64,000 nt of DNA from Seohaeicola_A nanhaiensis (lineage in GTDB: Bacteria > Pseudomonadota > Alphaproteobacteria > Rhodobacterales > Rhodobacteraceae), in NCBI RefSeq assembly GCF_042654245.1, contig NZ_JBHSGI010000016.1, positions 68,897-132,896 of the forward strand, given 5' to 3'. Shown piece after piece: positions 15,803-23,917 of this stretch. Numbering within the stretch: the first letter of the stretch is position 1; each line of letters starts with the position of its first letter. A program made the position numbers and the translations under genes. Below the pieces are notes generated by a model, which did no database searches, was not told the origin of the DNA, and saw only the letters and a list, made by a program, of their open reading frames with translations.

Positions 15803-17149
15803 GTGGCGCTCGGCAGCCTGGCAGGATCGACCCCGGTTCGGCAGGCCTTTGGCATCGTCGCCGTGGTGGCGGCGGTCAATCTGGTGACTTTGGGGCTGGC
15901 CTACGTTGGCCTGCGCGCCTCGACGGAAGAGGCGATGCGGGCGAACCTGGTGCAGAACGTTGCCGGGTTCCAGGTTGCGGGATCGCCCCGCGCGCTGGAG
16001 ATCCTCGTTGCGGCCGAGGCGGATGCAGCCGATCCGGCCTCGCGCGTGTTCGTCTTCATCGCGCCTGACGGACGCGTGACCGGGAACGCCGACGCGGTGC
16101 TTTCGCGCACCGGAGTGGAAATCCGCCAGCGGCCCGAGGGGCGGCCGCTGAGCGTCGACGGCTATCTGCCGCAGATCGAGCGGATGGCGGGAGGCATCCT
16201 GATCATCGCCGAAAGCCAGACTCCGCTGCGCCGCCTGCGGGAAAGCTTCCTGACGCTGCTTCTGATGAGCCTCGCGCCCACCGTGCTGATCTCCTTGGGC
16301 GCCGGGGCTGTGATTGCGGCACGCGCGCGGCGGCGGGTGGACCGGATCGAGGCGACGCTGGCCCGGCTGGGCGAGGGGGCGCTGGACGCGCGCATCCCGG
16401 AAGAGCCTGGGCGGCACGACGACCTCGCCCGCATCGGCGCGCGGATCAACCGAATGGCAGCGGCGCAGGAGGCGGCGACCAGCGCGCTGCGGCAGGTTTC
16501 GGCCGACATCGCACATGACTTGAAGACCCCGCTGCAGCGGATGTCGGCCCTGCTGCAGGATCTGCGAGCCCGGCTCGAGGAGGGCGGCGCCGAGGCTGTG
16601 CTGGCCGACCGGGCCATCGCGGAGGCCGATGGCGCGGTAGCGGTGTTCCAGGCCCTGCTGCAGATCGCCCAGATCGAAGGCGGCGGCGCCCGGCCCGAGC
16701 TGATGCCGGTCGATCTGGTGGCGCTGGTGCGCGGGCTGGCGGAGCTCTATGCCCCCTCGGCCGAGGATTCCGGGCGCAGCCTGACGCTCGATCTCCCCGA
16801 GGGTCCGGTCGAGGTGCGGGGCAACCGCACCCTGCTGGGTCAGGCGGTGTCGAACCTGATCGAGAACGCGCTGCGCCACACGCCCGAGGGCACCGCGATC
16901 GTCCTGCGGCTGGCGCGCGACGAGACCGGGGTTCTGCTGGAGATCGCCGATACCGGCCCTGGCATCCCGGCAGAAGAGCGCGACAAGGTGCTGCGCCGTC
17001 TGTACCGACTGGAGCGCAGCCGGACGACGCCGGGCCATGGCCTGGGCCTCGCATTGGTCGCTGCCGTCGCCGGCTATCATGGCGCCGAACTCTCGCTGGC
17101 CGACAATGCCCCCGGCCTGCGCGCAACCATCCGCTTTCCGATGCGCTGA
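15803..17149 (+). CDS. two-component sensor histidine kinase
   Basis: This 448-residue inner-membrane kinase partners the preceding response regulator (3-bp gap, GTG start). It has TM1 (about 14-36), a short periplasmic sensor (about 37-145), TM2 (about 148-172), a HAMP region, and a HisKA domain with phosphoacceptor His238 in ADIAHDLKTPL. The ATPase domain shows the N box NLIENALRHTPEG, G1 box IADTGPGIP and G2 box GHGLGLALV. The periplasmic signal is unknown; the divergent protease suggests envelope stress. The gene ends before a large intergenic hairpin element. Confidence 0.93.
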   Translation: MALGSLAGSTPVRQAFGIVAVVAAVNLVTLGLAYVGLRASTEEAMRANLVQNVAGFQVAGSPRALEILVAAEADAADPASRVFVFIAPDGRVTGNADAVLSRTGVEIRQRPEGRPLSVDGYLPQIERMAGGILIIAESQTPLRRLRESFLTLLLMSLAPTVLISLGAGAVIAARARRRVDRIEATLARLGEGALDARIPEEPGRHDDLARIGARINRMAAAQEAATSALRQVSADIAHDLKTPLQRMSALLQDLRARLEEGGAEAVLADRAIAEADGAVAVFQALLQIAQIEGGGARPELMPVDLVALVRGLAELYAPSAEDSGRSLTLDLPEGPVEVRGNRTLLGQAVSNLIENALRHTPEGTAIVLRLARDETGVLLEIADTGPGIPAEERDKVLRRLYRLERSRTTPGHGLGLALVAAVAGYHGAELSLADNAPGLRATIRFPMR

Positions 17150-17160
17150 ACGGGACGCGG

Positions 17161-17292
17161 GCAGGGGGCTCTGCCCCCGCCGCCCGTGCCGGGCGGCCCC
17201 CCGAGGTATTTTCGAACCAGAGAAGGCGCAGACGCGGCCTTTTCCTCTTCTCTGGTTGCCAAATACCTCGGGGTCCGGGGCAGAGCCCCGGG
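17161..17292. repeat. intergenic hairpin repeat, complete palindromic copy
   Basis: A long imperfect palindrome joins 17199-17225 (contains CCCCGAGGTATT and ACCAGAGAAG) with 17247-17273 (contains CTTCTCTGGTT and AATACCTCGGGG). It is flanked by two smaller perfect hairpins, GGGGGC-TCT-GCCCCC near 17164-17178 and CCGGGGC-AGA-GCCCCGG near 17275-17291. It lies between the convergent kinase and ATPase genes, so it can act as a bidirectional terminator. A related half-copy sits at 54208-54270. Confidence 0.8.
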
Positions 17293-17300
17293 ACAGACTC

Positions 17301-19913
17301 TCAGCCCTCGGCGACCTCGGTCAGGCGCAGGCGGCGGCCGCCGAGATCGCGGAAGGCGCGCTGGCGGCAGGTAAGGACGAGGATCTGCAGATCGCCGGCC
17401 TGACGGTGCAGGGCGTCGAACATCCGCTCGATTCGGTCGTCGTCGGTGAAAACCAGCGCATCGTCCAGGATCACCGGGGCGTGGCGGCCGCCGCGGGCCA
17501 GCATCCGGGCAAAGGCCAGCCGGACCAGCAGGGCGATCTGTTCCTGCGTCCCGCCCGAGAGCACGTCGATCGGCTCGTCCTGGCCGTCGCGGCGCAGTGA
17601 TTCAGGCAGAAGCGAGTGCTGGCCCCAGGTCAGGTCGGACTCGGGCCAGAGCAGGTGCAGCAGCGGCTTCAGTTCCGCCGCGACCGGCGCGAAATAGCGG
17701 TCGCGTGCGGCGGCGCGGGCTGTTTCCAGCGCGCTTTCAAGCCGCTGGAGCACCGCGACCTCGTGTTCGATCCGCTCCAGCTGCGCTTCGGCGGCGGCGA
17801 GTTTGTCGCGGGTTTCGCCCAGTCGCTCCTCGACCGCGTCACCGGCGCCTTGGGCGATGCGTTCGTCCAGCACCGCGATCTCGGGGCGCAGGCGGCCGAT
17901 TTCGGCACGGGCCTCCTCCTCGACGGACCGGGCGCGGGCCAGGGCGGCCTCGGCGGCGGCGATGTCGGGCGCGGCGCGGCGCTGTTCGGCCAGCGCGGCC
18001 TCATCGGCGGCGCAGGTGACCTGCGCCTTTTCAAGCGCTGCGGCAAGCTCGGTCTGCATGGCTTCGCCGCCGGCCCGGTCGAGCAGGGCTTCGGCGCGGC
18101 GCAGGCGGTCGACCGCACCTGCCGCATCGGCCTCGTGCCGGGCGGCGGCGGTGCGCAGGTCGGATTCGCGCGCTGCGGCGACGTCGCGGGCCGATTGCGC
18201 CGCAGCGTGGGCCTTTTCGGCCCCGGCCAACAAGGTCTCGGTCGCCTCCAGATCCTCGGGTTCGCCGTCGTCGTCGGCTTCGGGAATGCGCGCCAGCGCC
18301 GCGCGCAGGGGGGCGATGCCCTCGGGGGCGAGGCCCTTCATCACCGCCTGGGCCTGGGACAGCGACCGTTCCGCGTCGGCGCGGGCCGTGGCGGCAGCGC
18401 GCAGGTCGTCGAGATCGGCTGCGCCCAGACGGTCCAGTGCGGTCTGCAGGGCGGTTTCGGCAGTGGCGACAGAGGCGTCGCGCCCCGCCTCGCCAGGGCG
18501 CAGTTCCAACTGACCGATGCCCTCGATGGTCAGGATCAGCCGGTCGGCCACAGGAATCGCCGTGTCGCCGGGCACCGGGGTGTCGCCGATGCGGATCGCG
18601 CCGTCGCGGCCCGCGCTGTATTGCACGCGCAGGTTCGGGGCGGCGGCATCGCGCACGGCGCGGGCGGTGGCGAGGTCCGAGGCCAAAGCCTCGACCCGGC
18701 GCAGGGTGCCGGCATCGGGACCATTCCGCGCGGCAGCGGCGGCCTTTTCCAGCGTTTCGCGGGCGGCTTCGGCCTCGGCGATGCGGCGGGTCAGTTCGGC
18801 GCGCCGCGCGGCGCCCTCCCGCGCCGCCTGCCGCAATCGGGCGTGGCGCAGGGCCCCGGCGGCCGCGCGGCGATCCTGGTCGGCACGGGCCAGCGCTGTC
18901 TGCGCGGCGTCGAGCGCGGCCCGTGCGGTCTGATGCGCGCCGCGGGCCGCTGTGGCCTGGGCCTTGCCTTCGGCGGCGGCGTCGCGGGCCTGCTGATGTT
19001 CGCCCATCGCCTCGCGCAGGTCATCCAGACGGCCGCGCGCGGTGGTGACGGCGATGCGGGACGCCTCGAGCCGGGTGGTGGCGGCGGCGACCGCCTCGGC
19101 ATGCCGGCGGGCGGTGTCATACGCTTTCTGCGCCGCCTCGAGCCGGGTGCGGCGGCCTTCCATCGCCTCGGGGGCTTCCAGTTCGGCCAGCGCGCGGCGC
19201 AGCGTCTTGCGCCGGATCAGCGCGGCGTGCAGCGCCTCGGCGGTCCCGGACAGGGTGGCGGTCTCGGCGCGCAGGGCCTCGACCCGGTCGAGCGCCTCGC
19301 GCCAGGGGCCCTGGGCATAGGGCTTGCCGGTGGCGGTGGCATAGCGGCGCAGGTCCTCGCGGCAGCGGGCGAGGGCGGCGTCCATCCGCCGCCCGCCGGT
19401 CATCGCCTCGACCTCGCCGGTGACGGAGGAGAGCAGGTCGCGCCGGGCGGCGAGAGTGGCCTTCTCTTCACGCGCGCTGGCGCCGGAGAGACCCGTCACG
19501 CCCGTCACCCCCTGTTTCACCCAGACCAGACCGGATGGTCCGCCTTCGCCGCTGCCGATCAGCCGGGCGATCCAGTCCTCGGCGGCGTCGGCCTGGGCCA
19601 GCAGCCGGCCGTCGCGGGTGACGGTTGCCATGGGGCGCGACAGCCAGCGTTTGGACAGAACGAAGCGGCCTTCCGGCGTCTCGACCTCGACCGTCACCTC
19701 GGGCGCGCCGCCGGCGTGGGGGCGCAGGGACATCACGTCGCTGTCCTTGGAGCGGTGGGGCTTGAAGAACAGCGCCTGCAGCGCATCTAAGAGGGTGGAC
19801 TTGCCGTGTTCGTTCGGCTCGCACAGCACGTTCAGCCCGTCGGACAGACCCTCGATCCGCACCGGGCGGGTGAAGCGGCGGACGTTGTCCAGGGTGATCG
19901 CGCGCAGTTTCAC
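17301..19913 (-). CDS. AAA/SMC-like ATPase, YhaN/SbcC type
   Basis: This 870-residue protein pairs with the nuclease encoded immediately upstream to form an Mre11-Rad50-like complex. It has an N-terminal P-loop (about 28-42, CEPNEHGKSTLLDALQ), long Ala/Arg/Glu-rich coiled coils (about 165-690), and a C-terminal half with the ABC signature LSGGTQEQ and Walker B VILDDAL. No CxxC zinc hook is seen between the coils, so it is nearer YhaN than SbcC. The P-loop has Glu where Gly is usual. The GTG start (19911-19913) overlaps the nuclease stop (GTGA), indicating translational coupling. Role in DNA end processing or repair is inferred from family. Confidence 0.85.
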   Translation of the reverse strand: MKLRAITLDNVRRFTRPVRIEGLSDGLNVLCEPNEHGKSTLLDALQALFFKPHRSKDSDVMSLRPHAGGAPEVTVEVETPEGRFVLSKRWLSRPMATVTRDGRLLAQADAAEDWIARLIGSGEGGPSGLVWVKQGVTGVTGLSGASAREEKATLAARRDLLSSVTGEVEAMTGGRRMDAALARCREDLRRYATATGKPYAQGPWREALDRVEALRAETATLSGTAEALHAALIRRKTLRRALAELEAPEAMEGRRTRLEAAQKAYDTARRHAEAVAAATTRLEASRIAVTTARGRLDDLREAMGEHQQARDAAAEGKAQATAARGAHQTARAALDAAQTALARADQDRRAAAGALRHARLRQAAREGAARRAELTRRIAEAEAARETLEKAAAAARNGPDAGTLRRVEALASDLATARAVRDAAAPNLRVQYSAGRDGAIRIGDTPVPGDTAIPVADRLILTIEGIGQLELRPGEAGRDASVATAETALQTALDRLGAADLDDLRAAATARADAERSLSQAQAVMKGLAPEGIAPLRAALARIPEADDDGEPEDLEATETLLAGAEKAHAAAQSARDVAAARESDLRTAAARHEADAAGAVDRLRRAEALLDRAGGEAMQTELAAALEKAQVTCAADEAALAEQRRAAPDIAAAEAALARARSVEEEARAEIGRLRPEIAVLDERIAQGAGDAVEERLGETRDKLAAAEAQLERIEHEVAVLQRLESALETARAAARDRYFAPVAAELKPLLHLLWPESDLTWGQHSLLPESLRRDGQDEPIDVLSGGTQEQIALLVRLAFARMLARGGRHAPVILDDALVFTDDDRIERMFDALHRQAGDLQILVLTCRQRAFRDLGGRRLRLTEVAEG

Positions 19914-21031
19914 GAGGCGTTGTCCCGCACATAGGCATAGAGCCGGGCCAGCGCATCGGCGGCGATGTTGCGGCCGTCTGGCGCGGCCTCGGCCTCGGCG
20001 CGCAGGGTCTCGGCGGCGAGCCGGAGCGCACCGGCGCGGTCGATCTGGTCGAGGTCGGCAAGCTCGTATTCGGTGGCGAGCGTGTCGGTGCGCAGGTCGA
20101 AGTGGGCGAAATCGGGGGCGGCGCGGGTGGCGGCGTCGTGCAGCGCGGCCTGGGCGGGCAGACCGGCGCGCCCGCTGGCGGTGACCCGCAGCAGGATGTC
20201 GCGCTGGCCCGTGGCGGGCAGCAGCGCCGCCAGCGCGGCGGCGGCATCCTGTCCGGGCAGCAGCGGCAGGGAGGTGTCGGACCAGAGGAAATGGCCGGTC
20301 TCGATCTCCTCCACCCCGGGCGGCGCGCCGGGGCCGGCGAGCGTGACGGCCAGGCAGACGCCGCGTCGATTGTGGCGGAAGCGGTCCTGTTCCGGGCTGC
20401 CCGGATAGTGGACGCGCGCGCCCACCGCCATGCGCCCGTGCCAGTCGCCAAGCGCGAGATAGTCGAGCCGGGCCGAGCGGTCGCGGTCGGGCGGGATATT
20501 GGCGCCGCTTTCGGTGAAATCGGTGACGCCCCCGTGGGCGAGGCCGATGCGCAGTGCGCCCTCGGGGCTGGGCATCTGGGGCATCGTCTGCGTTGCATCC
20601 TCGCCGGCCGAGCGCCAGAGGACGGGGACCGGCAGCAGCGTGGCGCCGGGGGCGAGGTCGACCGGCGCGGCATCGGTCAGGGCCCGCACGTTGGGCGGGG
20701 CGTCACGGCGCAGGGCGTCCCACAGCGGTTCGGCCTCGCGCAGGTTGTCGTGGTTGCCGGGCAGCAGCCACCAGGTGAGGCCTGCCGCCTCGGCCATGGC
20801 GGCCAGCGCTTGGCGCAGCACACCCGGCGAGGGGGTCGGGGTGTCGAAGGTGTCGCCCGCCAGCAGCACATGGGCCGCCCCCTGATCCCGGGCGGCGGCG
20901 GCCAGGCGGGCGATGGCGCCATGGCGCGCCTCCATCAGGCGGCCGCGCACATTGGTGTCCGGCGCTTCGGGGATATTGGCGAAGCGGCGGCCGAGGTGCA
21001 GGTCGGAGGAATGGATGAAACGGAAACTCAA
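19910..21031 (-). CDS. SbcD/YhaO-like metallophosphoesterase DNA nuclease
   Basis: The 373-residue product is a Mre11/SbcD-type exonuclease subunit. Metal-binding motifs are in order: SSDLHLGR (about 7-14), LLAGDTFD, LPGNHDN, AHGG and GDWHGR. It has a capping domain but less than SbcD. The start is a TTG (21029-21031) that overlaps the stop of the preceding CoA-ligase gene (TTGA); the reading frame further upstream is that gene's shadow. It in turn overlaps the YhaN-like ATPase gene by 4 bp. Together the two should form a nuclease-ATPase repair complex. Being behind imuA and a LexA box suggests DNA-damage induction. Confidence 0.88.
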   Translation of the reverse strand: MSFRFIHSSDLHLGRRFANIPEAPDTNVRGRLMEARHGAIARLAAAARDQGAAHVLLAGDTFDTPTPSPGVLRQALAAMAEAAGLTWWLLPGNHDNLREAEPLWDALRRDAPPNVRALTDAAPVDLAPGATLLPVPVLWRSAGEDATQTMPQMPSPEGALRIGLAHGGVTDFTESGANIPPDRDRSARLDYLALGDWHGRMAVGARVHYPGSPEQDRFRHNRRGVCLAVTLAGPGAPPGVEEIETGHFLWSDTSLPLLPGQDAAAALAALLPATGQRDILLRVTASGRAGLPAQAALHDAATRAAPDFAHFDLRTDTLATEYELADLDQIDRAGALRLAAETLRAEAEAAPDGRNIAADALARLYAYVRDNAS

Positions 21032-22845
21032 GGGCTTACGACCCTCTCGGCATGAATCACGTCGGGATCGTCGGAATAGAGCCTCTCGACCAGCGCGGCC
21101 CGGTTGCGCAGCACCGCGCGCTGGTTGATCGAGCGCTTGTCGGTCATCTCGCCCCGGTCGAAATCGAGCGGTTCGGTGAGCAGCAGCGCGCGGGTCACGC
21201 GCAGGGACGAACCGGTGGCGCGGGCGGCATGGGCGGCCAGGCGGCGGGCGAGTTCGGCGCGCACCGCCGGGTCTGTGACCGGGTCGGGCGTGGCGGCCAG
21301 CGCGCTGAGGGCGGCCATGTCGGGCACGATCAGCGCGGCCAGCGTGTCGCGGTTTTCGCCCGCGATCACCACGTCGCTGGCCAGCCCGCCGAGATCGTCG
21401 ACCAGCCGCGCCCGCAGCGCGCCGACCGCGACCCAGGTGCCGCTGGCCAGCTTGAAGTTCTCGGCCAGCCGCCCGTCGAAATAGAAGCCCTTGGCCGGGT
21501 CGGCGGGATCGGCAAAACGCACGGCATCTCCGGGGCAATAGAAGCCTTCGTCGTCGAAGGCCGCTGCCGTCAGCTCGGGCGCGCGCCAGTAGCCGGGGGT
21601 GATCGACGGGCCCTTGAACCGGGCCTCGTATTTGCCGTCCTGCGGTACGAGTTTCAGCATCAGCCCGGGTGCAGGTACGCCGAGGTTGCCGGCGCTGGCC
21701 TGTCTTTCGGTATGGGTGAGGGCGAAGGGCCCGGTCTCGGTCGCGCCAAAGCCGGTGTTGAGCAGCACGCCGCCCGGCACCTCGGCTTCGGCCAGACGCG
21801 TCAGCCGGTCCCAGACCGGCTGGCTCATCCCCGCGCCGGCATACATCATCAGCTTGAGCCGGCTGAAGAAATTGCGGCGCAGGGCCGGGTCGTTTTCCAT
21901 CTCGTCGAGCATCATCTGATAGCCAAGCGGCACGGTGAAATACCAGGTCGGTGCGATCTCGCGCAGGTTTTGAAGGGTCGTCCCGATCAGCCCCGGCGCG
22001 GGTTTGCCGGCGTCGATGTAATAGGTGCCGCCGTGCTGGATGACCATGTTGAACACCTTGGTGCCGCTGGCCGTGTGGTTCCATGGCGCCCAGTCGACCA
22101 CGACGGGCGGTTCGCGCTCCATGAAACGATAGCAGGCGGCGACCATTTTCTGGTTAGAGCAGAGCAGCCGCTGGGTCTGGATCACCGCCTTGGGGGTGCC
22201 GGTGGTGCCCGAGGTGAACAGGAACTTGGCCACCGTGTCGGGGGTGATCGCGCGCCAGGCGGCTTCCATAGCGGCGCTGGGCGGGGTGGCGGCGAGGCGC
22301 GCGAAGGGGATCACCGCGCGGTCGGGCAGGGCGCCGTCCACCGCGACCACGGGCAGATCGGGGAAGACCGCGGCCAGGGCACGGGCATAGGGGGCGGCCT
22401 GTTCGGCAAAGACCATGCCCGGCGTGATCTGCGCCGCCACCCCGCGCAGCTTGGCGAGGTCGCCGGTGGAGAGTGCATAGGTCGGGGCCAGCGCCGCCGA
22501 GGGCACCCCGACCTGCTGTGCGCCAAGGGCCATCAGGGCATGGGCGACAGAGTTTTCCGACAGGATCAGCAGCGGCCGGTCCGGCCCCAGGCCCTGGTCC
22601 AGAAGCGCCGAGCCGATGGCGCGGATCTGCGCCCATGCCGCGCCATAGGTCATCTTCTGCCACTGGCCGTCCGCGCCGCGCTCGGCCATCCAGACGCGGT
22701 CGGGCGTGGTGGTGGCCCAATGGGCGAAACGGTCGTTCATGCAGCGGGCATAGTCGCCCAGGGGCGCGGTCTGCCAGACATAGACGGTGCCGTCGGGCCG
22801 GGTCTCGCTGGCGATCTCGGGCTGCCAGAAATCGGCGTCCTGCAT
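21028..22845 (-). CDS. feruloyl-CoA synthase-like acyl-CoA ligase
   Basis: This 605-residue AMP-forming ligase has the P-loop FTSGTTGTPKAV, the adenylate motif NTGFGATETGP, the pattern FYFDGRLAENFKLASGTWV that typifies feruloyl-CoA synthases, and the C-terminal catalytic lysine in EMTDKRSINQRAVL. The family activates ferulate or other hydroxycinnamates with CoA. The ATG at 22843-22845 has GGGGGGAGA just upstream. No enoyl-CoA hydratase/aldolase for ferulate lies nearby; instead it is sandwiched between the imuA-like gene (17 bp upstream) and the SbcD-like gene (4-bp overlap). Substrate may therefore differ from ferulate. Confidence 0.85.
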   Translation of the reverse strand: MQDADFWQPEIASETRPDGTVYVWQTAPLGDYARCMNDRFAHWATTTPDRVWMAERGADGQWQKMTYGAAWAQIRAIGSALLDQGLGPDRPLLILSENSVAHALMALGAQQVGVPSAALAPTYALSTGDLAKLRGVAAQITPGMVFAEQAAPYARALAAVFPDLPVVAVDGALPDRAVIPFARLAATPPSAAMEAAWRAITPDTVAKFLFTSGTTGTPKAVIQTQRLLCSNQKMVAACYRFMEREPPVVVDWAPWNHTASGTKVFNMVIQHGGTYYIDAGKPAPGLIGTTLQNLREIAPTWYFTVPLGYQMMLDEMENDPALRRNFFSRLKLMMYAGAGMSQPVWDRLTRLAEAEVPGGVLLNTGFGATETGPFALTHTERQASAGNLGVPAPGLMLKLVPQDGKYEARFKGPSITPGYWRAPELTAAAFDDEGFYCPGDAVRFADPADPAKGFYFDGRLAENFKLASGTWVAVGALRARLVDDLGGLASDVVIAGENRDTLAALIVPDMAALSALAATPDPVTDPAVRAELARRLAAHAARATGSSLRVTRALLLTEPLDFDRGEMTDKRSINQRAVLRNRAALVERLYSDDPDVIHAERVVSP

Positions 22846-22862
22846 GGTTCTCCCCCCGGTGC

Positions 22863-23495
22863 TCAGGTCGCAGGTTGGCCGACCTCGGCCGCCTTGTCGA
22901 CAGCGGAATCGAGCGCGAGACCGCTGCGCGGGCGATGCTGGGTGGCGGCCCAGGCGCGCGGCGGTTGCATCCGGGCGCGGCGCCGCTCCAGCCGCCAGCG
23001 CCGCAGCGTGCCGCTGTGCGCCGGGTCCATGTGCCAGCGCGTCTCGATCCCCGGCGCGCCGCCGTCGTCCGGGGTCAGCAGCAGGCCGAGCGGCGGGGTG
23101 TCGCCGCGCTGGCCGCCCTGTTCCGCCGCCAGGTGCAGCCGGCGCACCGGGGTCAGCCCCGGCGGGCCGGGCAGGTCGGCCACCACCAGCGGCGCCGCGC
23201 CCGAGCGCAGCGCCTCTTCCAGGCACCAGAGCAGATCCGGCGCGCGCTCGGGCGTGACCAGCAGGAACCGCGCGGGATCGGCAAAGGGGAAGATGCCGTC
23301 GGGGTTCAGCCGGTCGGGCATCCAGGCCGGCGCGATCCAGAGCACGGGGCCGTGCATCTGCCCGGCGAGCCACATCGCCAGCGTCCGCCGCGCCGCGCCG
23401 CAGGCCTCGTGCACCCGGCCAAGCGCCAGCGCCGCGCCGCCGCCAAGGTCGATCCGGGGGCCGCTGGCGGCATGGGGGAGGGGGTGAGTCGGCAT
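22863..23495 (-). CDS. imuA: ImuA-like SOS mutagenesis protein
   Basis: This 210-residue protein resembles ImuA, the RecA-like accessory of the ImuA-ImuB-DnaE2 translesion system: an N-terminal GRVHEACG segment, a VLWIAPAW strand, LLWCLEEALRSGAAPLVVADLPG and RRLHLAAEQGG, and no Walker A lysine motif. The match is by pattern and order, not by a strong signature. The decisive support is a perfect LexA box starting 16 bp upstream of the start. imuB and dnaE2, usually next to it, are absent from this window; a CoA ligase gene follows after 17 bp. A SulA-like division inhibitor is the main alternative. Confidence 0.65.
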   Translation of the reverse strand: MPTHPLPHAASGPRIDLGGGAALALGRVHEACGAARRTLAMWLAGQMHGPVLWIAPAWMPDRLNPDGIFPFADPARFLLVTPERAPDLLWCLEEALRSGAAPLVVADLPGPPGLTPVRRLHLAAEQGGQRGDTPPLGLLLTPDDGGAPGIETRWHMDPAHSGTLRRWRLERRRARMQPPRAWAATQHRPRSGLALDSAVDKAAEVGQPAT

Positions 23496-23510
23496 GGGGA
23501 GAGGATATAT

Positions 23511-23525
23511 GTTCCCTTTTCGTTC
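23511..23525 (-). promoter_or_regulatory. LexA (SOS) box
   Basis: GTTC at 23511-23514 and GTTC at 23522-23525 are separated by exactly 7 bases, a perfect match to the GTTC-N7-GTTC direct repeat known for LexA in Rhodobacter and other alphaproteobacteria. On the transcribed strand it reads GAAC-N7-GAAC. It lies 16 bp before the start of the imuA-like gene, where a bound repressor would block transcription. Confidence 0.8.
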
Positions 23526-23917
23526 TCAAGGGGCCGTGCGCACGGTTTGTTAACGATTGCCCGCAAAAGACGCCCCTCCCTACCACCCTCGATCCTGGGG
23601 CGAGTCGGTGTACAGGTCATGAAAGGGGGCCGGGTTTTCGGGAAAAATAAGGGCAGTGGTGGGTGTGGGCAGGGCGAAAGAGCCGGGGCAGGGGCCGGGA
23701 ACAGGCGTGAAAAGCGGGGCGAGAACGGCGGAGCGGCCCTGAAACACCGGCGGGCGGTCGCCGAAGGGCGGGGCGGCCGGGCGGGCGGCGGATCCAGCCT
23801 GAAAAGCGGGCAGTGGCGGCCGGGGCGGGGAAGGGGACGGACGCCCGGGCGAAAAAGCGGGGGCGGCCCCGGACAGGGCATGTTAGAGACCGGCGCAAAC
23901 AGGAAAAGGACCGCAGA
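23526..23917. other. 392-bp gene-free, strand-asymmetric G-rich region
   Basis: No convincing gene is seen between the imuA-like gene and the aldo/keto reductase. The plus strand is strongly purine-rich from about 23620 onward, with repeated short units such as GAAAAGCGGG (near 23707 and 23799) and GAAAAAGCGGGGGCGG (near 23849), and many G-runs. It should hold the promoters of both divergent genes. The G-runs could form G-quadruplexes on the plus strand. Confidence 0.6.

Noticed and set aside
17616..19790. 724-codon plus-strand frame opposite the YhaN-like ATPase
   Set aside because: It is Gly/Ala/Arg-rich without any domain and mirrors the codon bias of the minus-strand ATPase gene.
21052..23487. 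811-codon plus-strand frame opposite the CoA ligase and imuA-like genes
   Set aside because: No recognisable protein; it spans two well-defined minus-strand genes.
22863..23495. A complete imuA-imuB-dnaE2 mutasome operon
   Set aside because: Only the imuA-like gene is present; the following genes are a CoA ligase and a nuclease-ATPase pair.
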